Source of the DNA: Hyaloraphidium curvatum
Taxonomy: Eukaryota > Monoblepharomycota > Hyaloraphidiomycetes > Hyaloraphidiales > Hyaloraphidiaceae
Direction: 5' to 3'
Length of the DNA stretch: 64,000 bases
Assembly: GCA_025558095.1 (NCBI GenBank)
Contig: JAIVFI010000017.1
Coordinates: forward strand, 62,001-126,000
Numbering within the stretch: the stretch's first letter is position 1; every line of letters starts with the position of its first letter. The notes under the pieces are model-generated. The model saw only the letters and a program-made list of their open reading frames with translations, had not been told where the DNA came from and did no database searches. This document shows, piece after piece, positions 1 through 9,884 of this stretch. The translations under genes were made by a program, and so were the position numbers.

Positions 1-1
1 G

Positions 2-109
2 GGGGCCGAGGAGATGTACAGGATGCTGGGTCGGTCTGGAGGCGTGCGCCTGCGGTCCAGGAACGTCAACCGGGCCGGCGGGGTGGTCCGGGGTGGGTCG
101 GAGAAGTGA
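2..109 (+). CDS. PPR family protein, 3' end only (cut by window edge)
   Basis: The first 109 bases read open in one frame to a TGA at 107-109. The peptide resembles the extreme C-terminus of the three PPR genes further right: it has AEEMYRMLGRSGG where the others have AAEMYQMLTRSLG and AKEMHGMLERSGG. No start is visible because the gene enters from outside the window. It would be the fourth member of the family, on the plus strand, tail-to-tail with the copy at 3718-5955. The match is short (about 20 comparable residues), so the assignment depends on the family context. Confidence 0.7.
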   Translation, partial: GAEEMYRMLGRSGGVRLRSRNVNRAGGVVRGGSEK

Positions 110-167
110 AGCGCAGCTTGGCGGTCAGCGGGCGGACGATGCCGTGATGCCGCAGATTAGATTACCC

Positions 168-1358
168 CTAGCCTCCCCTCACGTCCGTTCCGACCACGCT
201 CCGCCGCGCCCCGGCCCCGTCCGCCGCCCCGCCCTCCGCCCCGTGTCCAGCGCACCTCTGCAGGAACTCCCCCACCGCCTTGGCGTACGCGAACCTGTTC
301 TTGCCCCTGTAGTGCGCGACGTGCCCCGACCCCTCGAACTCGAGCGCGCGCGCGCGGGCGCCCAGCCCGCGCAGGTGGTCCCTGTACTCGACCACCGACT
401 CGGCAGGCACGAGCTTGTCGCCCTTGCCGTAGAGCATGAGGAATTCGGCCCGCGGGAAGAGCGACGGGAGGCGGTCCAGCGCTGGGAAGAGGAGGCCGTC
501 CATCCCGGCGACCACGGACGGGCGCCGCATCCAAAAGGCAAAGAAGCGCTCGAAGAGGTCCCACCACGTGGAGCCTGCGATGCCGAAGCGGCGCACCGAG
601 GGGGTGATGTCCGGGGCGCCGGTGAAGACGATGGCGGCGGCCTTCGCGATCACGCGGGGGGTCAGGGCCGACGGGGCCGAGTCGACGATGATGCCGGCAA
701 TGCAATCGCGGAGGGCGGCCAAATCCGGCGGCGGGCTGCCGTTTCCGGAGGGCAGGATTCTGTCGAGGGCAATCTCCGTCGCCCGCCCCGTGTAGAGGAA
801 CTCTTTCTCGGGCGCCAGCCCCGGCGGTGGGCTCGACCGCAGCCGCATCAGTGCACCCAGGCATGCGGCATTGTAGGCGCCGTTGTTGCTCATCGCGTGC
901 ACCACGATCCTGAGCGGGCCTTGCCGCGATTTTCGGAAGACGTCCAGCGCCTCCAGCATGCGCCAGTTCTTGCGCACGGTCGAGCGCGGCAGGAAGGTGT
1001 GGCGCATGGGCGGCAGGTGCACCAGCGTGTCGTAGCCGAGGTCCGCGTAGAGGTCGCGGTAGTGCTTCAGGTTGCCCGGCGACGCGCCCCACCACCCGAG
1101 GAGCAGCACCAGCGGGCGCGTGACCTCCCCGCCGTCCAGCGTCGCGGTGTTTGTGCCCGGCGTCCCATTGTTTGCGATTGGCGTCTCCCTTTTGGGATGG
1201 AAGGACAGCTGCTGCACCAGCTGTGGGTCGAGCCGCCAGTGGTGCGGATCGTCGCTCTTGGCGTCGCCCGGGTTGAACACGAGGCCCCTCGCCAGGCCGC
1301 GCGCGGAAAACTCGCTTACGACGCGCATCGCGCGGTGGACGGGCGCCGTCGCGCGCAT
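168..1358 (-). CDS. TMEM53/DUF829-type alpha/beta hydrolase-like protein
   Basis: Single-exon 396-aa reading frame ending in TAG. Its core carries the DUF829 (PF05705, TMEM53 family) pattern: a hydrophobic strand followed by LLGWWGASPGNLKHYRDLY, then a stretch with AMSNNGAYN where alpha/beta hydrolases place the nucleophile elbow, and a late GSGHVAHYR containing the expected histidine. The substrate of this family is unknown; animal TMEM53 is a nuclear-envelope protein. The start at 1358 is preferred because an upstream ATG at 1499 would overlap the 3' end of the oxidoreductase gene at 1448-3408 on the same strand; 1328 is another possible start. The two genes are 89 bp apart and transcribed in the same direction. 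The C-terminus is Gly/Arg-rich and probably disordered. Confidence 0.75.
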   Translation of the reverse strand: MRATAPVHRAMRVVSEFSARGLARGLVFNPGDAKSDDPHHWRLDPQLVQQLSFHPKRETPIANNGTPGTNTATLDGGEVTRPLVLLLGWWGASPGNLKHYRDLYADLGYDTLVHLPPMRHTFLPRSTVRKNWRMLEALDVFRKSRQGPLRIVVHAMSNNGAYNAACLGALMRLRSSPPPGLAPEKEFLYTGRATEIALDRILPSGNGSPPPDLAALRDCIAGIIVDSAPSALTPRVIAKAAAIVFTGAPDITPSVRRFGIAGSTWWDLFERFFAFWMRRPSVVAGMDGLLFPALDRLPSLFPRAEFLMLYGKGDKLVPAESVVEYRDHLRGLGARARALEFEGSGHVAHYRGKNRFAYAKAVGEFLQRCAGHGAEGGAADGAGARRSVVGTDVRGG

Positions 1359-1447
1359 TTCGCCGGGGCGCGTCGACGTTTCGGTGTGGGCGGTGATCGA
1401 CGCCAGCCAAGGATGGGCCAAGGACCAGCTCGGACAAAGCAGGAGAC

Positions 1448-3408
1448 TCAAGCAACTACACCCGCAAAAGCTAGCAAAACCGCCCCGACCAGCCCCCATC
1501 CGACTTTTAACACCCTCCCCGAGCTCGGCCTGGCGGTGCTGCTCGCCACCGTCGCCGTCTGCGTCGCCGACGTCGCAGTGCTCGTCGCCGCGCCCGTCGG
1601 GATGCCCCCGGCAACGCTGAACACCCCACGCGGGTCGAACGAGCGCTTGATCGCCGCCAGTCGCGCCAGGGTGTCGCCGCCGGGGGTCGCGGTCGGGTCG
1701 TCGTAGTACACCGTTGGGTCGGCGCGGGCAGAGTCGATGTCGATGTAGTTCTGCGCGGACGGGGCGGCGCACATCAAGCCTTGCGCTGCAACCATCAGCG
1801 TGTGCACGAGCTTACGATGTACTGGTAACCCGTCGCGTTCCTGACCGGCCTTGTAGCGCCTAGCGGGTAAGCCTCGGGCCTCGTGGCCTCCGCCAGAGCC
1901 CTCTCCATCTCGCGCATGAACGGCACCACCTTCTCCTGCAGCTCGTTCCCGTCCTTGGCCTCCCCGTAGTACTGCATCACAAACCCCGCGCCGCGCCACG
2001 CGACCGCGCTGGATGGCGGGTCGGCGTCGCCGAGCCGCGTGGAGGGGTCGCCCGCGTGGAGCTGCACGTGCGGCCTGGAAAGGCCCCGCTCGAGGGCGGT
2101 GTCGCGCAGCTGGGCGAACGCGAGCAGGCGCTCCGCGGGCAGCGGGATGTGCTCGGGGAAGAGGTGCGCCGACTTGTGCTTGCTGTAGCCGGCCCAGCTC
2201 CAGTTCTGCACGCCGTTGCGGGTGAGCACCTCGTTCCAGCGCTCCTTTGGGATGCCGTTGATCTTGGAGAGCACGATGTCGCGCCAGTCCGAGGTGACCA
2301 CGCGGTAGCTCTCGAACCAGCCCGGGGGCGCGTCGGCAAAGGTGGCGTTGAGGACGCGGTCGCACTCTTGCTCGGTGCCGAGGAAAAGCGACGTCACCGA
2401 GGCCCAGTCGCCGTAGGCCCCGAACCAGCCCGTTAGCCTTCTGTCGATCGACGAAAACTTGGAAGTGTACCACGACAGGGCGCTTGCCATCATGCTGGCG
2501 TTGCCCCCGTTGGCTTTCCCAATCGGCCAGGCTTTCTCGAGGTAGACCATGACCGGGGGCAGCTTGAAGAGGCGCAATCGAAACTCGGTGACGATGCCAA
2601 AGTTGCCTCCTCCCGTCCCCCGTGCCCAGAAGATGTCGGCATTCTCCGTGCGCGACGCCTTGACAACATTCCCCGCGGGATCCACGACCGTCATCCCCTC
2701 GACATGGTCCGAGACGAACCCGTGCTGGCGGGCAAAGAACCCCACCCCGCCGCCCAGCGCGTGGCCTCCGATTCCCACCGAGGGGCAGTTTCCCCCCGGG
2801 ATCGAGAAGTTGCCGGCGTCGATCAGCAGCCCGTAGATCCGCCCGAGCCAGTTGCCCCCGCCCACGTCGGCTGTTCTCGCAGCACCGTCCACTTTCACGT
2901 CCAGCAGCCCGCCCGTGCCGGGACCGCGGCCGGCGAGGTCGATGACCACACCGGGGGTCGGCTTGTAGCCGCCCCTCGATTCGGCGACGTACGAGTGGGC
3001 GCCGCCGCGGGCGGTGATGGGCAGCCCGGCGCGGAGGGCGCACCGCACGGCGCGGGCGACCTGGGCGGTTGTCGACGGGTACGCGACGATGGCGGGGACG
3101 GGCAGCAGCAGCGAGGAGAGGTGCTCGGTGACGGTGATGTTTGTGGAGAACAGGGAATCGGCGGCGGAGGCCGAGATGCCCTGGGTCGCCGCGAGCACCG
3201 CCGGCGTGAGGAACGGCGCGTACGTCGCGTTGGCGGGCGGGAAGGCGTCGGTGCCGTCGAGCCCCGGGCCGCTCGGTGCCGCGAGGCACGCCCCGAAGTC
3301 GTCGGCGGGGGTGGCCGACGCTACAACGGTCCCGAGCAGCACGGCCGCCGCCAGGGCCACCAGGGCCGCGGCCGCCCCCGCCGGGCGTGGCCGGCGGGGA
3401 GTGGGCAT
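1448..3408 (-). CDS. Secreted, GPI-anchored FAD-linked oxidoreductase (berberine bridge enzyme-like)
   Basis: Two exons (3408-1816 and 1750-1448) give 631 aa. The intron (1751-1815) starts GTAAGC and ends CGCAG; splicing joins GYQYI to NYIDID, the usual start of the BBE domain. Order of parts: an N-terminal signal peptide (A/V/L-rich, about residues 12-34), an FAD_binding_4 domain with RGGAHSY (the histidine used for 8-alpha linkage) and GGNCPSVGIGGHALGGG (the cysteine used for 6-S linkage), a substrate domain, then the BBE motif. Both covalent flavin sites are present, so the flavin is probably bicovalent. The last 55 residues are Ser/Thr-rich and end in a hydrophobic tail, like a GPI signal. 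Such enzymes oxidise sugars or alcohols with oxygen. The start at 3408 is the first ATG; a TTG lies just upstream. Confidence 0.88.
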
Positions 3409-3717
3409 CGTCGGCAAGCCTGGTAGCGCGGCCGGTCACGCGATGGCCGCGGGTAACGCGATTTGAACGGTCCCTCACTCCGCCACGCGAAGAAACCCCT
3501 CACTGTAGTCACCAGCCCCAGCTGAACTGCGACACCAATTGGAACGCAGCCCTGAAAACACGGCGATGAAGGCGAAAATGTTGCGGGATGTGGGTCTGCA
3601 TTGCGCGGGATCGCGTCCGGTGCGTGGCGCGGTCGGTCCGGAAGTAAGGGGAGGCTGAGGGTGATCCATATAAAGAACCCGTCGCGTCCATTCATCGGAT
3701 GGACGCGACGCGTTCTT
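3409..3717. other. Intergenic: upstream of the oxidoreductase, downstream of PPR copy A
   Basis: About 309 bp with no convincing gene. A TATATAAA-like run sits near 3666, but it points along the plus strand, away from the oxidoreductase start. Confidence 0.5.
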
Positions 3718-5955
3718 TCAGCTCCTCGATCGACCCCGGATGTCCGCACCGGCCTGGCCGACGTCCCGCCCAAGGGATCGCGTCAGCATCTGGTACATCT
3801 CGGCGGCGTTCATGCCCTGGATTTCTGAATAGCCTTCCCTGGTGAGGTAGCCTCGGCCCTTGCCCTCGAGGATGCGTAGGCGGTCGCCCCGAAAAATCGT
3901 CCGCATGAGGCCGAAGATTACCAGGAGCAGCCCCGGCATCGGCCGCGGCGGCGGGATCCCCGCCAGCGGCAGGTCCCGCTTCCCGGGCGGGAGGGCGGCG
4001 GCGTCGATCGGGACCCGATCGAGGACGGCGCAGCAGAGAACAAAGGCCAGGTCACCAAACTCCTCGTCCTGACGGCCGATCCACCGCCGGCCAAACGCTT
4101 GGATGGCCGCGCTCCAGATCTCCGACTGCGACAGCAGCTCTTTGGGCAAGCTGCCGAGGAAGGCGAGCAGCTGCTGCGCGTCGCCGTACTTGGCGTAGGC
4201 ATTGGCGCACGTGGCGACGGCCATTTCGTTCGGCGCGACGGGCATGTCGTTCCAGATACGTTCCATGCTTTGAAGGTCCCCCCGGGCGGCGAAGTGGTGC
4301 AATGCCTTGCTCCAGTGGATGATCGTGACCGGGATTCCTCCTTCCGACAGCAGCTCCGTGGCCCGCTTAACATCCCCCACCGTGGTCTCCGCAGTGAGGA
4401 TGCCTTCCAGCAGGGCCAACCCCGTCACCCCGTCCGGTTTGTGTCCCGCGGCCACCATCTCCTTGAGGGTGTCGCGGGCAAGACCGAGCCTTCCCGTACG
4501 CGCGTAGAAGCGGATCATGGTGTTGAACATGTCGAGGTGTGGTTCGAGACGCAGCCGCCGCATCCGCGCGAGCAGCTCGTCGCCGGCTTCAGAGTCCCGC
4601 CCGTCGGAAGCTTCCGCGAGGAGGATGTTGAAGAGCGCCGCATTGGGAGACACGCCGAAAGGGTCACCCAAGAGGACCTCGACCACGGCGCGGGCAAGCC
4701 GGCGATGCTTCCAGGCTTTGGCAGCCTCGGCCGCGGCAGCACAAGCGTAAGTGTCCACGATGCCTCGCTGCCCCTCCCTATGGCGGGCGGCGGCAAAAGA
4801 GAGGAGCTGGAGAACCTTGCGCACCGGCGTCACCGAGCCCTGGGGCATGCCCGGGGCGCAGAGGTCCCTGATCCCCACGTCTGGACCGCTCAGGATGGCA
4901 GCGCGCAGTGCAGCTTGCGGGTTCGGGTCCACTTCCAGCGGGTCCAAGAGGTCCCGTTTGGCCGGACGGCGCCGAATTGCTGGGTCACCTTTGTCCAAAG
5001 CCCACAGAGGAACAGCGAGATCCGCGACGCTCGTCTGTCGCCTCGGATACCCTTCCAGGTCTTCAGACGTGGCCGGCGATGCAACGGCAACGGCCTTTAG
5101 GAACAAGTTGACGGTATAGACGTCCACGACCGAAATGGCGTTTGCTGTCAAGCCCTCGTGGAGGAGCTTCAGGAACGCCGTGTAGTTGCCGCCGTGCGCC
5201 ACGTTGCGGACCAGGGTATTGACGTGCCGCATGTTCAGGGTTACCCCGCACTCCAGCCGCAGGAAGTCCATCAGTTCTTTGCACGCCACATAGGAGCTGC
5301 CGACAATGGATCGAGGTCAGCGGCCACACGGAACGGGGGCCAAGGAGGCCCGAAGGAGCACTCACACCAGAAGTCGGTCATTCACCTGGATGAACCAAGT
5401 AACAGCCTTAGCATTGATCGCAATGTCGCCTTTTTGCGCTGCATCGACGAAGAGGCGGCGCGTCCTGACGTTCGCTACGTCGACGAGGTTCGCGGTCCGG
5501 CGTTGGCCCTCGGTCCGTCCTTCCGGACCTGCCCGCAGCTTCGCCTGCTCCGCTATCGCGTGTGCTGTAATGAAGTGGACTACAGTCTTCACGTCCTACC
5601 CCGTCAGACCCTGGGTCGATCCAAGGGCGGCGTAGGCGTCCCAGACCGCGTCCGCGGCCTTGGGGAGCGGGATCCGCCTCTGGTCGGCGCTCCCCAGCAC
5701 CTTGCGCAGCCCCTCCAGCCCGTTATCGCGGTGAGGGCCGGAAGACGTGAACCTGGGCGCCGGAAGGTCGACCGCCGACCGCCGAGGCAGCCAGATTCCG
5801 TTACTGGCCGCGTTCCGAGACGCGCTCGCAACCGCGAACCACCCCCGCCGCAAGGCCGCAACGCGGGCCGCAACAGCGAAAGCCGGTGAGGAAACACGTT
5901 CTAGCGAGCGCCGGAGCGGGATCGAGGCGCGATGCGCCCGGTTCACGAGATTCAT
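3718..5955 (-). pseudogene. PPR protein, copy A, with in-frame TAG in exon 1
   Basis: Exon 1 (5955-5366) and exon 2 (5296-3718) flank an intron at 5297-5365 (GTGAGT...CAG) placed exactly as in copies B and C. The reading frame would give 722 codons. At 5596-5598 it has TAG where copy C has CAG (GLTGQDVKTV), so translation from the first ATG would end after about 119 residues. Everything downstream stays open and well conserved, including the 1579-nt exon 2, which is the same length as in B and C. The N-terminus is Arg/Ala-rich, like a mitochondrial presequence. PPR repeats are visible, for example LDMFNTMIRFYARTGRLGL. TAG is an ordinary stop here (the DUF829 gene uses it), so this is a recent pseudogene, a readthrough case or a sequencing error. 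Confidence 0.8.
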
Positions 5956-6082
5956 TTCATTGTTTCTTTGGTCGCAGCTTCCCGCCCTTGACTCCACCGC
6001 GCCCACATGCCACGCTTATCCGTCCGACAGAAAAGGCGCGCAAGTGAACCATCAGCCGAGGCATTGCGCGCGCGTGCGTGAT

Positions 6083-6662
6083 GAGGAGAAGCTGAAGCAG
6101 TATCGGACTCGATTCCAGCTGGACCAAAGCGTGCCGGCCGCGGACATCCTCCCGATCTCCTTCGAGACTCTGGGCGCTTGGGGCGAGCACCTCGTCCCTC
6201 TGATTGACTGGCTTGCAGGAATCACCCACCCCCCGAAGTGCGACGCGCAGGATCGCTTCTACGACTTCAACAACCGGCAGGCCTTCTTTTCCGCGCCTCG
6301 TGGCGGCCGGCGGGGCTCGCGCTCCGGACGGGGGGGACGGCTGCGCGGCCATAAAGCCGGAAAAGTCCCTTCCACCAGCGCCACATCCCCGCGCCCCACA
6401 AGTAGAGTCAGTGTCCGTTCGCGCACCGATGTAGAGTCACAGCGGTGCCAGCGAGGCCAACGCCTACACCCGGCTCTCGATTGCCCTGCAGAAGGGCAAC
6501 CACGAGCGCCTCTCCAACTGGGTGCAGAAGGCCCGCATCGGCCGGCGATCGTCGGTCCCGCTTGACGGGGCCGTCGGGGGTGGGGGAGCGGGCGTAGGGG
6601 ACGGGGTGCGGGCAGGGATGGGCTCGGCGGCGGAGACGGGGGACGTGGAGATGGGGGACTAA
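6083..6662 (+). mobile_element. Decayed 3' end of a non-LTR (LINE-like) retrotransposon
   Basis: Two open pieces look like the C-terminus of a LINE polyprotein. One (about 6140-6300) contains FETLGAWGEHLVPLIDWLAG. The second (6453-6662, ending in TAA) contains YTRLSIALQKGNHERLSNWV. Together they resemble the tail that follows the reverse transcriptase in many non-LTR elements. They are separated by low-complexity sequence and one copy of the 49-bp dispersed repeat (6403-6451). No reverse transcriptase core, poly-A tail or target-site duplication was found. Family assignment is from memory of the motif style and is uncertain. Confidence 0.4.
6403..6451 (+). repeat. 49-bp dispersed repeat, copy 1
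   Basis: Begins TAGAGTCAGTGTCCG, has CGCGCACCGATG in the middle, and ends TAGAGTCACAGCGGTGCCAG. The octamer TAGAGTCA occurs twice inside the unit. Near-identical copies lie at 22460-22512, 62278-62325 (minus) and 63034-63082. Confidence 0.9.
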
Positions 6663-6973
6663 GCTATCCGAGGAATGTGCTGGTATCCGCGTGTAGAGAA
6701 AGGATACCATACACAACGCTCGCGTGTCGGGCTCGTGTGCGTGTACAAATCAATGACCGCTGCCGCCGCCTCGGCCGGGGCTTGCCCGCACGCAACGCCT
6801 GAAAAAGGATGTCATTGCCCATGGCCCGCGCTATTTGAATTCGGGCGCGAAGGCGAGCCGTGTAACTACGGTGCCACCAAACCCTCATAAAGGCAAGGAC
6901 CGCAACAAGGATTCGACAAGGATTCGTCGAAACGCGCGATGATCGTCCTTCAGTACATATCCCCTCGGAACGT

Positions 6974-7440
6974 GGACCGCGCTTGTCGATCGCCGCTCCA
7001 CGCCGTGCTCGATCGCGCAGGCTTCTCCTCCTCGGTCGCTGCTGGACGGAACTGGACAGTGTTCGGCCGAACCAACATCGTTCCACATCACTCCAGCTCG
7101 AAAACCATGTCGCCATTCCGGTAAGAGACCGCGCTTCCTCGCTTCCGATCCAAGCCAAGCCCGATCAGGCCGACTGTCCCATCGGCCGATCCTGGGTGGA
7201 ACCGGACCCATCCTCGGCCCAGCAAAAGCACCGTTCCGCATCTTTCCGGCCCGAAAACGATGCAGCGATTCCGGTAAGGGACCGCGTTTCGTCCCGGCCT
7301 CCGATGTCTGCGCCCGCGCTGGCCGGCCCCAGCCTGGGTCGGTCCCGGACTGAACTGGACACATCCCCGGACGACCCGGCGTTGCTAGGCGTCCTTTCAG
7401 GTCGAACTCGCTCCTCGATTGCGGCGACGGACCGCGCTCC
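6974..7440. repeat. About 152-bp tandem repeat, three units plus a partial fourth
   Basis: Units start at the shared GGACCGCG/AGACCGCG word at about 6974, 7126, 7279 and 7429, a spacing of 152, 153 and 150 bp. Each unit carries a CTGGACGGAACTGGAC-like or GGTGGAACCGGACC-like middle and a GAAAAC(C/G)ATG...GATTCCGGTAAG end; the third unit is the most divergent. Together with 6663-6973 and 7441-7558 this is the stretch between the retrotransposon remnant and the DUF202 gene. No protein gene is supported in it. Confidence 0.75.
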
Positions 7441-7558
7441 TCGCGCTCGGGATGCGCATTTTCCCGCGCGACACGTGCACCCACCCCACCCACCCCACGC
7501 AGCCAGGTCCGAGCAACACCAGCTCCCCACCGACGCCCTCCCCTCCCAACACGCGCGC

Positions 7559-8456
7559 CTACGGTTCGCCCCCGTCCTCCCGCGCGAGGTACGCCCACCT
7601 CACCGCAAAGTTCACGAACGTCCCCACGAACAGCACCGCCATCAGCGCCGGCGGCCCCTTGAGGTCATCGTACGGCATCCGCACGCGCTGCCGGATGCGG
7701 TGGCCCCGCCACAGGAAGAGGATGAGGCCGTAGAGCATGGTGAGGAGGGAGAAGAAGGTGAAGATGAGGCCTGGCGGGGACGGGGCGGTCAGCGGTGGAG
7801 CGGGGGACGGGGGAGAGGAAGCCAAACCGGTTATCTGGGCTATCCGGTCGCCGTAGTTGAGGAGGGTGATTGAGATTGTGGTCAGGATGACGGCCTGGGG
7901 TGGAGGGGGTGACGGAATCAGACACCCGATGGAACGCGACGGCCCGACGCGTCGAAACGCCCCAGCAGGCCGCCAGGATACCCACGTAGTGCATCCAGCC
8001 CAGGAACGTCCGCTCGTTCGCGAACTGCACCTTCGGCTCCACGCGCACGGGGCTGATGATGGTCTTCTGTGTCTGCAGGCCCGGCCTGAACGACAGCGGC
8101 GGCCCCTGGCCGGCCCTCCGCTTCCGCTGCCCGGCCTGCGGGCCCGCCGGGGCCGGGTCTTGCCCCCGCGGCACGCCGACGGTCTGCCCGCCGCGCACCA
8201 CGCCCGCGCCGGGGCCCGTGCGCCAAAAGTCCTCGTCCTGCTGGCGCTGGTACACCGACGGCGCCGTGACGATCGACGCCCAGCGCGAGAGGATGTCGAG
8301 CGTGCCCTGCAGCGCCGAGCTGCGCGCGGACGACGGCGACGGCGGGGGGCGGCCGCCGCCCGGCAAAGCGCCGATGGTCACCGCGGGCGGCGCTGACGCG
8401 GGCGCGCCGCGCGTCGGCGAGGACGGGCCCGCGCGCGCGGACGAGGACGCGCTCAT
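7559..8456 (-). CDS. VTC1-like DUF202 membrane protein, copy 1
   Basis: Three exons (8456-7986, 7894-7828, 7770-7559) give 249 aa. Introns at 7895-7985 (GTGGGT...CAG) and 7771-7827 join the family motif: VEPKVQFANERTFLGW, then the first membrane helix ending LLNYGDRIAQITG, then two more helices and a PYDDLKGP loop. This is the DUF202 fold of VTC1, a subunit of the vacuolar transporter chaperone that makes polyphosphate. Residues 1 to about 125 are Ser/Pro/Gly-rich and unlike VTC1, which begins almost at the VEPK motif. The second family member (31396-32039) has introns at the same two places and an internal exon of the same 67 nt. Function beyond a three-helix membrane protein is inferred. 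Confidence 0.85.
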
Positions 8457-9884
8457 GGTCGCCGCGGCCGGGGGCTCGTGCGACGGGATGTGGCGAAGGG
8501 CAACGTCCCCGGCAGCGCCGCGCAACCCGAGGCACCCCAGAGGCAACTCGCCGCTGGCACGCATCGCGGACCGCCAGACGGACCTGGAGAGACGCGTTGA
8601 TGCTATCGACCGGGAGCTGAGGCACGACAAGATGGATTCCATCCTGCTGGCTTTTGCTGCCTTCAGGGGGCCGGTGGTCCTGTGGTCCTCCCAGCATGGT
8701 TAGCCTACGTCGCTCGCTTTGGCGAGGGAGCAGATGCGATATCCTGGATCGGCATAGTAAGCACGTCTTCGCGTCGGTCCCCACATCGTACAAGATCGGG
8801 ACTCATGGGATGAGATTTAGCGCAGCCTTTGCGCTCCCCGCCTCGAAGCCCAAAAAGCGACGCCAGGCCCATGACGGAGCCGCCGAACCCCGCGCCGTGG
8901 CACCTTCCTCTTGTCGGGCTACGCACCTGGCAACCACTACGAGCTCCTTGTCGTCGTCACGGAAGCCAAACTCAAAGGCCACGACACGCCGCAGATGGCG
9001 GCCCCGTGTAATCGTAAATAGTGGTACTTCGAGGAACTGCGGTCCGCGTTCGGGGGAGGCAGGCATACGCCGACGTGGCCTGTCATGGTGGATCGAGTTG
9101 GGCGCCGATCTATTCATCCAATCTCTCCCATATACTTCCACATAGATAATGACCTCCTCAATCCACGAAACCTACGTCTCGCTTCTGCATGACGGCTCGT
9201 CGATCCACTTTGAAATGTCAGGGGCATACCCTCGGTCCGTTGCTTCATTGGCCGTCGCGTAGCTTTCCCATCCTATGAATAGCCATCCAACAGGGAAGGA
9301 ATCAGGCCGGTCCTCTATCGCGTGCAATGCTTTCTGCCTCGGTCGTTAATGCTGGTAGTTGAGGTCAAGTCCGATCTTGTCCCGGACGGGGACAGTCAGC
9401 GGACGACTTGAGCCCCGACCGCACGAGCACAACAACCTCCAAAGCAAACACCCACGCAACCTCGGACAGCCCCTTCTCAGCGTACCGGTGCCGCACGAGA
9501 GACTCAAGGCGCACTCTCACGGCCCCTGTTGGACGATTTCGGCTATTGAACCCCTTGAGACGTCGCTCACCGACCTGCCGCTCCCTCCCCCCCTGCAACC
9601 TCTGTTTGCTCGTCAACACTGCTCGCGGGGAACCCGCTCTCGACTTTCCACGGCCTAGGTGAGTACTCGATCGGCGTCAACAAGGGTACGCCAAGAGTTC
9701 TCTCGGCGCGCAATGGGTTCGTGGTCAGCCCGGGCACCTGATTCTGGTAGGTGTGTTTATCGGCAAACGTCCTTCCGAAAAAGGCCTAGGGAGCTTTCGC
9801 GTGAGAATCTTGGCGTGTGATTGCTGCGGGATCGACTGAAGCTCGGACGATCGAGACCACCTTCACGAACAATAATTAACGTCG
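8457..9884. other. Gene-poor spacer between DUF202 copy 1 and PPR copy B
   Basis: About 1.4 kb with no supported gene. A coding-like shred on the plus strand near 8900-9010 reads LLSGYAPGNHYELLVVVTEA but is flanked by stops and has no start; it may be a gene or retroelement remnant. The last 40 bp before the PPR start are AT-rich for this genome. Confidence 0.4.

Noticed and set aside
93-1706. Long plus-strand frame opposite the DUF829 gene
   Set aside because: Arg/Pro/Gly-rich with no motifs; it is the antisense shadow of the conserved minus-strand protein in GC-rich DNA.
168-1772. Longer version of the DUF829 protein starting at 1772 or 1499
   Set aside because: The extra N-terminus overlaps the oxidoreductase exon 2 in another frame and reads as its shadow; 1358 avoids this.
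1448-3478. 676-codon minus-strand frame overlapping the oxidoreductase
   Set aside because: Only its last 100 codons are real, as exon 2 of the oxidoreductase after splicing at 1751-1815. The rest is the wrong frame of exon 1.
7126-7440. CRISPR-like array
   Set aside because: The 152-bp spacing, diverged units and eukaryotic context do not fit short direct repeats with unique spacers.
8654-9145. Possible gene at 8.65-9.15 kb
   Set aside because: Protein-like shreds appear in different frames with no start, splice sites or family match; recorded only as a spacer remark.
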